Source: Fomitopsis serialis
Taxonomy: Eukaryota; Basidiomycota; Agaricomycetes; Polyporales; Fomitopsidaceae
Assembly (NCBI RefSeq): GCF_022376445.1
Contig: NW_025954980.1
Coordinates: forward strand, 186,001-250,000
Direction of reading: 5' to 3'
DNA: 64,000 bases
Shown: one piece after another, positions 11,843 to 22,438 of the stretch
Layout of the letters: each line of letters starts with the position of its first letter
How positions within the stretch are numbered: the first letter of the stretch is position 1
Made by a program: the position numbers and the translations under genes
The notes under the pieces: generated by a model
What the model was told of the DNA's origin: nothing
The model's database searches: none
Seen by the model: the letters and a program-made list of their open reading frames with translations, nothing else

Positions 11843-14800
11843 TCATAGATGTGCAAAGCCAGTATGTGCATACTCATCATCATCGTCAACCTCCCCATCT
11901 TCTGGGCCAAGATCTCCGTCCTCGTCCTCGTCTTCGTCTTCCCACTCCAAGTCATTCTCTTCGTCTTCGTCACCATCGGGGCAGTAGCCATAATCATGCT
12001 CCTCGTGGTCGTCATGGTCTCCGGCACCGTCCACACTCCCATCATCGTCCTCCGAGTCATGTCCTTCCTCATGCTGTGCAAAGGAGACATTGTCGTGTTC
12101 CTGCTCAGCAATCGTGTCAGTCTGATCCTCTGCCATGACCTCGTCAGGCTCAGCCTCCGATCTGAACAGCCCATCCCTATACTTTTGCGACACGGTCCCC
12201 TGGTGCCCGGGTGCCTCTCCCGGCAAGTAACGCATGACCATATCCCGGTCAACGAACCTGAACAGTACATGAGCAATGCTGTAGATTAGAAGTGCAGAAA
12301 GTGAACTTGAACACGAATCCACCACTCACATGCCAACGTAGTAGTACATGTAATCCATGTCTTCCTCCTCGGGACGCCGAGCGCATGGCGACGGTGGTAA
12401 TAAATCGCTTACTTGTCCGTATGCATAAGCTGGTATGATATGTGATGCCCGCAAGACTGACGTGGGATCGAGGAAGCCGAATGCGTAAGGATCATCATCT
12501 GGAACGAAGCCCAAGCGATGTAGGCGACGAGCCTTGAATCCCCCAGGTGCTGTAGGGTCTCGCCCATACCAGCGTACCCAGAGAACGTCCATCTTCTGAC
12601 ACTTGTCAGGCACAGATGGGCTTCCCGAGGCGAGCCGCACATGGACATGGAACATGGCAAGGATTCGTGCATACCAGTAAGGGTGCTCGCCTGCGTCGTC
12701 ATCATCTTCATGAGCAAGTAGCATGATATTCGGGTGAGTCCTCGGATTGATCGAATCTTGACCGCGCCGCATGTCGTAAGTGGTGTAGTTGACCCGGAGA
12801 ACCTTGTGAAGGTACATGCGATCCTTCTCGATACTAAGGCGGCGGCGATCTGCTGGTGTAAAGACATCCTCGTCGCCATTGTATTCGCGGTTCAGTAGCC
12901 GTCCGAGTAAGTGATCCTTGAGGTGAGGGATGAAGTCCTGCATATCGGCATGAATACGAGTCGGACTCGAATCAACATGATTCTAAATCTACTACTCACC
13001 TTGGTCGCCGGATCGTCGCGATTCTTTGCCTGCCACATGGGAATGTTCTCCCAATAACGCTGCGAGTCTGACATCTGGTATCGACTGTCAGGCGGCGTGG
13101 GCGGCAGGAATTCGCTGTCAGTGAACGGGAGCACTGCGCCGCGGCGCCTGTCGGGGACTTCAAGTCGGGTCCTCGAACCTGGCCTTGCTGCCTGTTCCTC
13201 TTGCGCAGGCCGCCGGGCCTTGGGTGCAGACGACTGCGAGTGCTGCCCCCTAACTATATTGCGCTTCTTCTTGATCTGATGCAGAAGACGTTCGCGCCGC
13301 TGCCTTTTGCCGATTTGAGCTGCATAGTTGTTCTTGTTCGTGCGAGGGAAGAACCTCTTGATGCGACGATGTTCAAGCTCGCCCTGCGACGTTTCGAGTG
13401 AGTGCATATCAATACTGTCCTTTCAGTGGCTCACATGCTGTGTTGACGTTATGTCGGGTGTCCCGACTGCCCTGATCATATCAGGGTAGTCTCCCATGGC
13501 ATGCCACTTGTAGGTGCACAGGCTGAACATGGCACGTCGAGCACCTCCCGCGGCCTTGCGAGACTGCACCAATACTGCAGCAGCCTTCTGTTTGCCTTTC
13601 GATCCAGCCTTAGCAGCTGCGGCAACCTGCCGACGACCTCGAGCGGCGACTTCGCGAGGAAGCTCTTTTGTGTCGAAAGCTGGACATGTGATCGTCTCGA
13701 ACCTGCGCATTGCCTTGCCAAGAGCTTTGACAGACTCGTCGAAGAGGCTGAGGGTCCGTTCGGTATGCAGGCGAAGCTTCGCAAAAGCATGCCACTCTGC
13801 GAGAGCAAACAGAAGGTCGAGCACGATATCATCGTGAGGTGGAGGGAGCATGCCGTCAACGACAGGCATGATGCACTGCAAGTCAAACGGAGTGTTAGAC
13901 GCTATCAATCTATCGTCATATAGCACATTTACCTGCAGGATGTCTTCGTACATACGCGCGGCCATCTGCTTGAGATCAGAAACATTGTTGCTGAAGCGCC
14001 GGATTGTATCGCAGCCATACGTTGGGATCTTACGAAATCTGGACAAGTAAGATGAGGGTGGTGATGCGATCAGGTGGAGAGAAGCTCACCTTCGGTTAAA
14101 AACCGAGAGACGACAAAGCAGATACAGAATGCGAAGTAAATGGATGAGAACAGCCTTCCATACTCCAAGCTCAAACTCGTGCATGACGTCGGGAACGAGA
14201 AGTCGGTAATGGTTGAAGCGCAGTGGCCGCGGCAGACTCTCTGAGAACCTTGAGAATGCGCTCTGCAAGTCTCAGTGAGTTTGGATAAATGACGTTGCAG
14301 CAGCGAGGACAACTCACTCGGATTGGGAGGAGTGAGCGTGGTCCAAGCACCTTATCTATGCGTTTGCTGCTCGCGCTGTACCCATCCTCAAAGATCCAGC
14401 TCCGCGTTGCATTGATGTCATATTGGATAGGCTCAGTGTCGACGCGGATATGGTTCCGCCGCTGCTTCATGTCCCTGCTCGTTCCCATCAGTCGTAAGTC
14501 GGATTTCTTGACGTAACAGCGCGGACACGGGCATTGAGCGAGATAGCGAGTACAAGCCAGAAGTATTCTAGTACTCACTCGCTGGTCAGTCAGCTAGGGA
14601 ATCAGAATCGCAGCAGACGCACTTTTCCGGATAATCCGCAGAGTATGTGAAAAACCTCGGAAACAGGCGTCGGAGAATCTTGTCGCCACATTCCCACAGC
14701 AATCCTTCTTCGTATGCCTTCTTGAACTCGGGATCCATGAGAAGGGTCCAGATGGCATGCATGACTTCTCGCCGACAGAATCGCAAGGTGTTCTCTGTGG

Positions 14801-16482
14801 CAGGACTCCCGTGGACCTCTTCGTACCAGTCTTGGAAGGCATCAGGAAGCTACAACAGTGGCGGATTAGCATCGCGTGACTCCAGAACATGCCGAGAACT
14901 GAGCAAATTACCTTGGGTATGTAGGCCAAATGATGCGCAGAGAATGAGTTCGGCTTTGCACGCACATATTTGGATACGAAGCCGAAGAACGCATAGATAG
15001 GCCAGAGAGACGCAGATCCGAAGCTGGCAAGGTGAGTCGAGTCGGACCAGAGCATGATGGGTACCATGGCCACTTCAACGTCGGGCGGGTCATTGCAGTG
15101 CTCTCGAGCCCATGCACGGATCCGTGCATCCTCGTCAAGAGCCTCCTGAGAGTCACAAACATCGCTGTAAAGCCGGACCTTCTCCGTAAGCGGTCTCCCT
15201 TGCGCATCAGTCAAGGGATTGTCAACAGGGCGGTTCCAGAGGTACTCGTAGGGGATCCAGTTGTACGTCGTGGCATCAGGATCGCTCGCAGCCTCCTTCA
15301 TAGTGTCGACGAGGGAGCGGATGTAGACATTGTCGATGACGAAGTGCGGAGCATCCGCCTCAGAAGAGTACTTGACGCGCTCCTTCGGCACTGGCACAGT
15401 AATTGCCACCCTGCGCCATCCGTCGACCGTCCGCAATGTTTCATCGGCAACATCTATCGCATCCAACCTTGCTGTCTCACGTGCAACCTTGAAGCCGCGC
15501 AGTTCTTCGATGTCGAATTCTTTATCCATGAGGACCTCGTCGACGAGGCGTTGGACCTCGGCATTCGACTTCAGATTTGAGCCTGTATGCGCCCACTCCA
15601 TAAGGAGAAATGCGCTCGGGTTCAAGAACGGGAAGAACCAGTTGGAGCGAGCTGGTCTCAGCGATCCGGGCTTTGGTCGTGGAGCTGAGCGCACGCGCTG
15701 TACGATCGCGCGTCCAAACCCGCGAACAGATTGCCCAGCAGGTTGTGGTTGATGAGGAGCCCGTAAAGTATCATCACAGAGTTGTAGTATGCTAGCCTCG
15801 TCATCTGGTTCACGTCGTGGGCTTCGATAGTACTGTCGGTAGACTCCGAAGTGATTCGGTCTGGTCGCGAGAGCTTCAAGGTCTGCAAGAGGAGGAGGGC
15901 TGGGAGATGCAGCACGAGCCACGAGAGGAGTACTAGGAGCCGGGGTCGATGCAAGAGGATTTGGGAGGGGGTGCGAGGGCTCAGACGGATTGGTGGAAGT
16001 CGGGGCCTGTGCGAGTATATGCGCAGGAAGACCGCTTGTCGACGAGGGAGATAATCTTGGAGTGCGCGAGGGACGCGCCTGACACGCCCTGAGCGGCTCA
16101 CCAGGTTTCGAGGCGGAGATGGAGGAGGTGCTGCCACGGGAGGGTCCGCGGGTACATCGCCCGACGAGCCTTCGATGAACTCTGGCTCGAGCTCGGGCTC
16201 ACGAACTTCTGCGCCATGAAACTTTAAGGAAGTCAGTAGACGAAGCATGACAGCAATAGACACTCACCTCATTAACCGTCTCCCTGATGTTCTGCCTCTC
16301 CTCAAGAACATGCTCTTCTATGCCCTTCCTCGCGACCTTCGAGCGGGGCTTGTTTTGGAGACCATCGCCCGTTTGCGAAGGCCAGATGCACTAAGTTCCT
16401 TCAATTTTGAGCATCTTACGCGGTGATTCCCAATGGCGTTCGCAGCGAAGATTTTTCCGCAGCCAAAACAGGTCTCGGGCAT
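11843..16482 (-). CDS. Plavaka-type (KDZ superfamily) transposase
   Basis: Cut-and-paste transposase of the Kyakuja-Dileera-Zisupton/Plavaka group common in basidiomycetes. The start at 16482 gives a C2HC zinc finger (CFGCGKIF...H-R-V-R-C). A Pro-rich linker precedes the transposase body. The probable DDE residues lie in LWSDSTHLASFG (about 15055), VPDVMHEFELGVWK (about 14190) and GELEHRRIKRFFPRTNKNN (about 13380). CPCPRCYVKKSDLR marks the metal-binding insert. The C-terminus has the FVDRDMVMRY block and a long Asp/Glu tail ending at 11843. Eight or more small introns join cleanly. One one-base frame loss occurs at about 16049, where DYLP should continue as SSTSGLPAHI but the next frame takes over. 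Otherwise the coding region appears complete, so the copy is either very young or carries an assembly error. Confidence 0.85.
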
Positions 16483-16497
16483 TGCAAAGGAGGAGGG

Positions 16498-16536
16498 AGA
16501 CGCGTCGAGAACGACTTCATCGGATTCGACGCGTCT
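16498..16536. repeat. 11-bp perfect inverted repeat (hairpin) upstream of the transposase
   Basis: AGACGCGTCGA at 16498-16508 is matched by its reverse complement TCGACGCGTCT at 16526-16536, with a 17-base loop. It lies 16 bases 5' of the transposase ATG. A second short palindrome, AGACGAGCGTCT, follows at about 16583. Confidence 0.7.
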
Positions 16537-17159
16537 GGCGTCTCAAGAGTCATGTGACCGCTAATCTTTGCGTCTGGCGACCCAGACGAGCGTCTCGAAT
16601 CGTCTCCCACTCTTCCTGACCTCTCCGTGACCTCTCCATCACCCCTCCGAATCGCTACCCGTCTTGACTCTTCAACAATCCGAACCCGGCGACAGTGGTT
16701 GTACCAAGGTTCTGAGGGAATATGGCGCATCAGAACGGAGAGTATGGGTACTCGAGAAACGAAGGTGCGTGCTGACGCGGTACTCCCTCGGGCAGCTGCT
16801 CACGCATTCTTTACTAGTCGACAGGCAGGCATCTCTCTGCACTGCAAGTCGCGTTTGACCCTCGGATTGCGGCCTCGGACATGTTACCCATACCCCTCCA
16901 CACCCCTTTCTATGCACGGGGCTCGCACGCGCGCAGACCTCAAGGGTAGATTTGCGTTCGATGTTCGCGTTGGGGATAGGCCCGGGTGGTCGCATCCGCA
17001 GTCTACCCAAGAGTCCGCATGCTATCAGGAGCCCCTCTTGTGCCCTCACCCTCGCCATCTCGCGCCCGCCCGCCATCTTGCTGGCCCCCTCGCCAGTCGC
17101 TCACGCGCTCGCCATCTCACTCTGCGCCTCCGCCATCGACACTGCGTACACTGCGAAAG

Positions 17160-17650
17160 GCCGGGAAGTCTAAGAAGCTTGCGAACCTGAACCAAACCGA
17201 CGAGGTGGCGACGTCGCTTGCAGTGTTCTCGCTCAACGATGCCGACTACCCTCTCAGGCTTTCGCCGCGCTGTGTCTCTGCGCTCTAGTCCGACCACCAG
17301 TGTTGCGCACTCGATCGCTCGCTGCCTCGGACGCCTCATTCGCTCCTCCATAATCTGCGCGTCCTCCACCTCCACACCTGCCGTTTCAAAGCCGCGCCGC
17401 TCTCCCCCTCCTTAGTCGACTTCTCTCACGCACAGCTTGACGAGCTAGTCGCGGACGCCCCGGTCCCCCTTGCGTGCGCCGTATGCCGGGTCGAGCTTCA
17501 GTTCAACGCGTTTCTACGGCACCACGCGCTCGCAATGCTCGAACGCATGGACCCGGTCGTCTCTTCGTGCCACGCAGGGTGGAGTCTGCCATCGAGGAGC
17601 GTCGCGCAGCTCTTGCCGAGCCTGCGGTTCCTCGAACTGCATGTGAAGTG
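17160..17650 (+). pseudogene. Fragment of an F-box/LRR-like protein gene
   Basis: Plus-strand pieces in different frames read SLNDADYPLRLSP (about 17240), then LRVLHLHTCRFKAAPLSPSL (about 17360-17405), then LDELVADAPVPLACAVCRVE (about 17430-17490), then SVAQLLPSLRFLELHVK (about 17600-17650). The wording is that of leucine-rich F-box-type proteins of basidiomycetes, but I cannot name a specific one. Frame changes and in-frame stops show it is broken. It ends where the antisense VPS29 piece begins. The preceding 16,540-17,160 holds Pro/Ser-rich frames with no clear match. Confidence 0.5.
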
Positions 17651-17654
17651 GCGG

Positions 17655-17992
17655 ATTGCTGGCGGCGTCCCGGACACGCCGTGCGAGGCGTGGTGCCCGT
17701 GCACGACGCCAATCCGGATCGGCGCGTGCGCCACCGCCGCCGCCAGCGGGAAGTTGCTCTGCGCACCGTGACCCCGTGAGCGCCCACTGAAAGCCCGGAA
17801 GGGGGAAGCGAATGCACCTTGTCGTGGTCGCCGCGGACGACGTGCACGTCGGGCGCGACGCTGCGGGGGTACTCGAAGGGCTCGCGGTCGCAGACGTTGC
17901 CCGTGCAGAGGATCTGCTGGATCTTGCCGGGCACGAGGACCTTCTTGAACTTGGCGGGGAGGTTGTGCAGAACCCGCCATACGCGCGCCACT
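17655..17992 (-). pseudogene. VPS29: Fragment of retromer subunit VPS29
   Basis: Reads LPAKFKKVLVPGKIQQILC, then TGNVCDREPFEYPRSVAPDV and HVVRGDHDK, then a 60-nt GTGCATTC...GCGCAG intron, then SNFPLAAAVAHAPIRIGVVHG. This is the phosphoesterase-fold core of VPS29, which in the intact protein scaffolds the retromer cargo-recognition complex on endosomes. The first strand (normally LVIGDLHIP) and everything after the GHQ-type loop are missing, so it is a dead internal fragment. The retained intron shows that the copy was made from DNA, not from mRNA. It is wedged in antisense between the F-box/LRR and methyltransferase fragments. Confidence 0.85.
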
Positions 17993-18064
17993 CCCAGCGC
18001 AGCTCTATGCACTACCTCAAGTCGATGCGCTCCCTCCAGTCCCTCCGCCCGGCGCTTGCGGGCT

Positions 18065-18965
18065 ATGGACTCGGACGACTTCCCAGGCGACGCCTCCGCG
18101 CTGTGCAATGGCACCGCCGACCTGAGCGACGACGGTGAGAATCACTACGGGCCGCTGGTTCTGGCGGTCGCACCGAAGGTACGCGCGAAGACGCTCCTCC
18201 CAGAGGCGCGTGACGAACAGCTCGGACTGCGTTGACTGGGTTGCGCAGGAAGGCAAGGTGCGTTCATGGCGCAGTGGTCTGGTAGTGAGGACTTATCTGA
18301 CACGGACATCTCCAGGCGAACACGCTGCTAGCGGACCACCTCTTCTCGCCCTCGCCCCTCCTCGCATAGCGCGAGTTCATCCCGCTCGACGGCACGACCA
18401 GTATGCGCATCTTCCCATGTCCACACGCACTCGTTCGCGCCATGACGGGATGCCCCAGTCGTCGAGCTAGGTGCCGGATGCGTGCTACCATCCCTCCTCT
18501 CGTGCACTTTTGCAAAGCCGCCCGCTTTGGTCATGATCACAGACTACCTTGACGAGACCATCCTCGGGAACCTCAAACAGAACGTCGGGAGGAACGCGTG
18601 CCACGTCGCGCCCGGGTGCACCGTGCACTGCCGGGGCTACGAATGGGGCCATGATCCCAGCCCGTTACTGTATGTGCATCGCTCTATTCTACCCGCCTCC
18701 CAGCTGCCCGCGCGCTCAAGCAGGCCCACGTCCTGCGTTCGTCCGAGGACACCTGTGGTCACCTCACTGGCTCCGTCCTCCAGCTCGCTGCCGTCGATCT
18801 TGCCCTCGAGCTTACTGCAGACGCGCTCCGCATCCTGCTCGGACTCGACATCTGCCGCCCACCCTGCCCTCTCGCACTTTCGCTTTCCCTCTCGCGCCCA
18901 CTCGCTCTCCCTGACCTGCCCGTCTCGCCCGCCCGCATGCTCGCCCGTACTTTTCAGCACTGGCT
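18065..18965 (+). pseudogene. Fragment of an EFM7/NNT1-type protein methyltransferase
   Basis: Starts MDSDDFPGDASALCNGTADL and continues HYGPLVLAVAPKVRAKTL, then breaks. After a likely intron (GTGCGTTC...CTCCAG) come ANTLLADHLFS and, in a shifted frame, VVELGAG (SAM motif I). ITDYLDETILGNLKQNVGRN (about 18535-18600) and CRGYEWGHDP (about 18630) are strong family signatures. Intact relatives methylate the N-terminus and a lysine of elongation factor eEF1A, or were described as nicotinamide N-methyltransferases. Several frame changes and the loss of the C-terminal half, where reading continues as low-complexity Ser/Pro, make it a pseudogene. The preserved intron again argues for DNA-level duplication. 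Confidence 0.7.
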
Positions 18966-19256
18966 GAGGACGCAGTCACCGCGAAGCGCCAGTCACATAT
19001 GTGACACTCTGTGACTACCGCCTCACTTAAGATGTGCGCTGCTCCAGAGCTCGCACAAATAACGTGAGGCTTCCGAAAATTTGTGTACGTACCCTTGAGA
19101 TATTCACAATCTACCTGGTATGCTTATTTTGCCTTACAAAATGATGCCCCTGTCTGAGGAGCCCTGCTGAACACGGTGTTCTGCAGTTGAACTGAATAAG
19201 GCAAGTCCGGTGCAAGTGGCGCAGAGTGGCGCTTGACAGCTGAGTCTGAATTCAGG

Positions 19257-19263
19257 TATAAAG
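19257..19263 (+). promoter_or_regulatory. TATA box of the DUF6698 gene
   Basis: TATAAAG about 86 bases upstream of the ATG at 19349, at a plausible core-promoter distance. The rest of 18966-19256 shows nothing recognisable. Confidence 0.45.
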
Positions 19264-19348
19264 CAGGCGCCCGCGATCACCGAGGCACCGATCAAGGCTT
19301 AATCTCGAACCGCCATCTCCCCGCTTCCTAGATCTCGCTAAACCCAGA

Positions 19349-21464
19349 ATGGCTCCCTTCTCCGCCTCCCGCACCGGCGCTAAGCGCACCGCTGCCCCTC
19401 CCGCTGACCACTTCCAGAAGCGACCGAGAGTCGTCCGCGACGACGACTACGATGATAGGTCGTCTGACTCCTCTGGCTTCCATGGACGTGATGGCCAACA
19501 CGACTCACGGAATGGCCGCGACACTGTCCGTGTGCGTGACCCACGCGACAAAGAAGACAATACCCGATATGGAAGGGACCCCAGAAGCGGGCACGATGCC
19601 GAGTACAGTCGTGGCGACTCTGGGAACGGTAATGTGTGTCTTAAAGCCAGCATATAGTGTGCATATATGTATGTTACTCATGCATCTACATCTTAGGGCA
19701 CCGAGCCCGAGGACGAGGACGATGTCGAGTCCTTGATCATGACTGACCGCTCCCCTCTCGGGAAGCTTATTCGCGCGATGCGAGCGACCGAGCACACTGA
19801 TCAAGAAAAGTAAGCTTCTCTGGCTTGTGACTGTGTCGTCAAGGGGCTAACGTCATACAGACTTATTCTCAAGCCCTGGAAGAAGGCCGCGCGTTTCATT
19901 CCGCGCTGCATGGGACCCTTCATCAACCTCAACAACGTGATTCTGTGCGGAATTCACTTCGGCGGGCTCATGCCTGAGGAATGGGACCTCACCGATTTCA
20001 AGAGCCTGTAAGCTGCCCACCCAGCACCCTTCTCGAACCTATACTAACGCATACACTCACGAAACCATTGTATATGTGTTGCTATATGCGCATATATGTG
20101 GTGCATCAGCGATGTCAAGGAGATACCGAGGCACATCGAGTATTACGAGAGCCTTCTCAACCTGATCCCGCAGCTGGAGGAGGTGCTTCAGCAGGCTCAG
20201 GGAAACCGGGAGATCGTCGGCGTCATTTCTCACTTCGTGAGTGTCAAGCAGAGTGCCCTTTTATCATTGCTAACATCAAGATTGAGTTCGAGAAACACCT
20301 GAAACAGGCTCGCTCGGACGACAGCACGAAAGTCAAGAATAGTGTTCTCACATTCATCCCGAAGAACCTCGACAATGTTCCGAACATCGAACAAGACCAC
20401 GAGAAGCACCAACGCGGCTTCCGCCACCTCGCCACTGGGCGTCTGCTCACTCCGGCAGCGATTCAATGGAAGTTCAACGCAGACCCGCAGAGGTAAGCTG
20501 GATATCTGACATCAATCCAAAGGCGTGGTAACATCCTCGTACAGCTTCTGTGACAGCACCCTTGAGGGGTCTGTACAGGTGACTGCTGATCATTTCCCCG
20601 CGCTCGTGTACTGCGAAGAAGGTTACTTCGCCGACAACCCGGAAGCTGGCTTGCTGAAGGCGCCGCTCATCTCTGCGGTGAGTGCTATTTTAAGGTCCTA
20701 TCTGCATAGCCTTCACACGTTCAATCACCAGGTATATCGTGCGATCATGACAGGGCCCAAGACTGGCAAGGCCCACTCGCTCACTTCTCCTCCACTTCGC
20801 GGTCAGGCCCTGGGAGAAAGTCCCTCGCGAAGGAGTACGGGATCACCGCCTGTGTTCCGGAAACCATCGCCTATGCGACGACCCTGGTAAGTACCTCCCG
20901 ACTGCTCACAGGTGTTGCATCTACACAACCTGTCGCAGACTCGCTTCGGTCTTGATGCCCAAGTTGAGTGGTGCGAGAACGATGCCGAGTTCGTTTATCA
21001 GAAGTTCTACTTCAACATCCTCGGCATGTTCGAAGACCCTGAATGGGCAGAAGATGTCCTCGAGTGGTACAACACGTATGTCGTGATTCATGTGCATACT
21101 GCATGTACCTCATTCTGACTTATTGAGCAGTGAAGTCTTCGGTCCCGGACATCGCGACGAGAGAGGTCGTGTGTCTGCAGGTCCGTCCACTATGGAGCTG
21201 ATTGCTGCGAGGCGCCGGGCGAAGACGACGGCGCACACAGCTGCACAGCCCAGGCACAACTCGGATGAACCGAACGAATCGGAGCCATCTGCCAGTGAGA
21301 GTGCTGTGCCTGCTGATGCGGGAGATCAGCCTTCGGGTGCTACAGGTGATTCCGGGAGTGGCGGAAATGCGGGCAATGGGCAGGGCGACGGGCAGGGCGA
21401 CGGGTCCGGAAGTCTCGGTGATGGTGAGGGGCCCGGGTCTAGTTCGAGCGATGGTGATTCCTGA
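19349..21464 (+). CDS. DUF6698 domain protein, one apparent frameshift
   Basis: Member of a lineage-expanded, functionally unknown agaricomycete family. Exon 1 is a charged Arg/Asp-rich segment. The conserved core reads EDEDDVESLIMTDRSPLGKL, then FIPRCMGPFINLNNVILCGI, HIEYYESLLNLIPQLEEVL, SDDSTKVKNSVLTFIPKNL and HQRGFRHLATGRLLTPA, then DHFPALVYCEEGYF. After AIMTGPKTGKAHS the frame must change at about 20,790 to give KSLAKEYGITACVPETIAY and, after an intron, TRFGLDAQVEW and WAEDVLEWYNT. The C-terminal tail is Gly/Asp/Ser-rich with GNGQGDGQGDGSG repeats, ending at 21464. The frame change equals one lost base; all other splice joins work. The function of the domain is not known to me. Confidence 0.75.
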
Positions 21465-22438
21465 GTGGATCGTGCTGGTGAGTTCAACTTTAATGGAGGA
21501 TATCAGACTCATTTTATGACTAGTAGGCCCGGTCATCTCGCAACCCCTTCTCGCTGCAATGCTCAATCGTCCTGACCGCCTTTCGCTTGGCAACCACGCC
21601 AACTCGCCCGCATTTGTGTCAAGTTCATCGGAAAGTGCTTTCTATTTCTTTTCTTCGTGTGCATGTGTACGAGTGTGCTGTGCTGTACAGTGTGTCGGAT
21701 GTCGTCTGCTCCCATGTGTTCGGTTCGTAAATGAATGAAATTGCTGTTATCTATTATTTCGGGCGACGACGATGCCACTCTTTCTGTCTCAACTGCCCTC
21801 GGCTTCCTGGTCTCGTCATCCTGGCACATCGTTTATCTGATGACACGAGCCTTTTGTCTTAGAAGGTATTGCCAGCTAACTGATGGGCCGATATGGTCCC
21901 TTCCATGACACAGATGATGTCTCGACCGGGAGGCGATGTGCCGTGCCTGCACCTTGCCCATTGCAGGTGTCGTCATCAAGAAGCTTTGCCACCTGACAGG
22001 TAAGCCAATACCTCGTCAGATTGTTGCTGCTATTGATGTACAAACCCTAGCAGGTACACGCTCAACACAGCTCGTTCATTTTCTGCCCGATCAGGACATA
22101 TCGAGGTAGGCGACCTATCTACAGCCAGCTATGCTGGGGACCTTTTCACTGATGGTCATTCAGTAGGTATCGATCTCCTTTCTTGCGTCTTTGTTCGTAG
22201 TATCGGCCCTGATCTGGCGGAGAGGTCGGGAGAGTATGAATCTACAAACGAGTGCTGCCTTTCTGCTGCATAGCCAAGCGGGAATATCGTGTCGCTCGGA
22301 AGTTGTAAGCCTAGCACTCAATCAAACTTCCGCCTCTACTTTCCCACCTCACGACGTTCCGGCGCAGTTCTACCGCCTGCAAGTGGAAGTGCTCACCGCA
22401 GACTTGGTTCCTGCACCCATTGCTGAAGACGACCGGTA
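21465..22438. other. Intergenic region with an open frame ahead of the F-box-like gene
   Basis: 21465-22180 shows no recognisable gene. At 22191-22439 an open frame (reading LQVEVLTADLVPAPIAEDD at its end) stops where its TAA overlaps the ATG at 22439. It could be an upstream exon of the next gene joined by the GTAATG at 22435, or an upstream ORF. Confidence 0.4.

Larger units (their letters stand above)
11843..16560 (-). mobile_element. Plavaka DNA transposon (ends not resolved)
   Basis: Element defined by the transposase gene. I did not find convincing long terminal inverted repeats. CGTCTGG/CCAGACG motifs cluster just upstream of the gene (16531-16600) and one copy lies downstream (about 11707), so they may be subterminal transposase sites. 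True boundaries should lie somewhere within about 11,000-11,830 and 16,500-17,000. Confidence 0.55.

Noticed and set aside
11849..12289. Hydrophobic plus-strand frame (146 aa) that looks like a membrane protein
   Set aside because: It is the antisense of the acidic Asp/Glu tail of the transposase; antisense of GAY codons reads as Ile/Val/Leu-rich.
15032..15752. Plus-strand open frames inside the Plavaka gene
   Set aside because: Antisense shadows of the transposase; no conserved motif of their own.
17498..18114. A single long minus-strand gene covering the VPS29 region
   Set aside because: Only the VPS29 core is conserved; both edges run into antisense of other broken genes and the start and C-terminus of VPS29 are missing.
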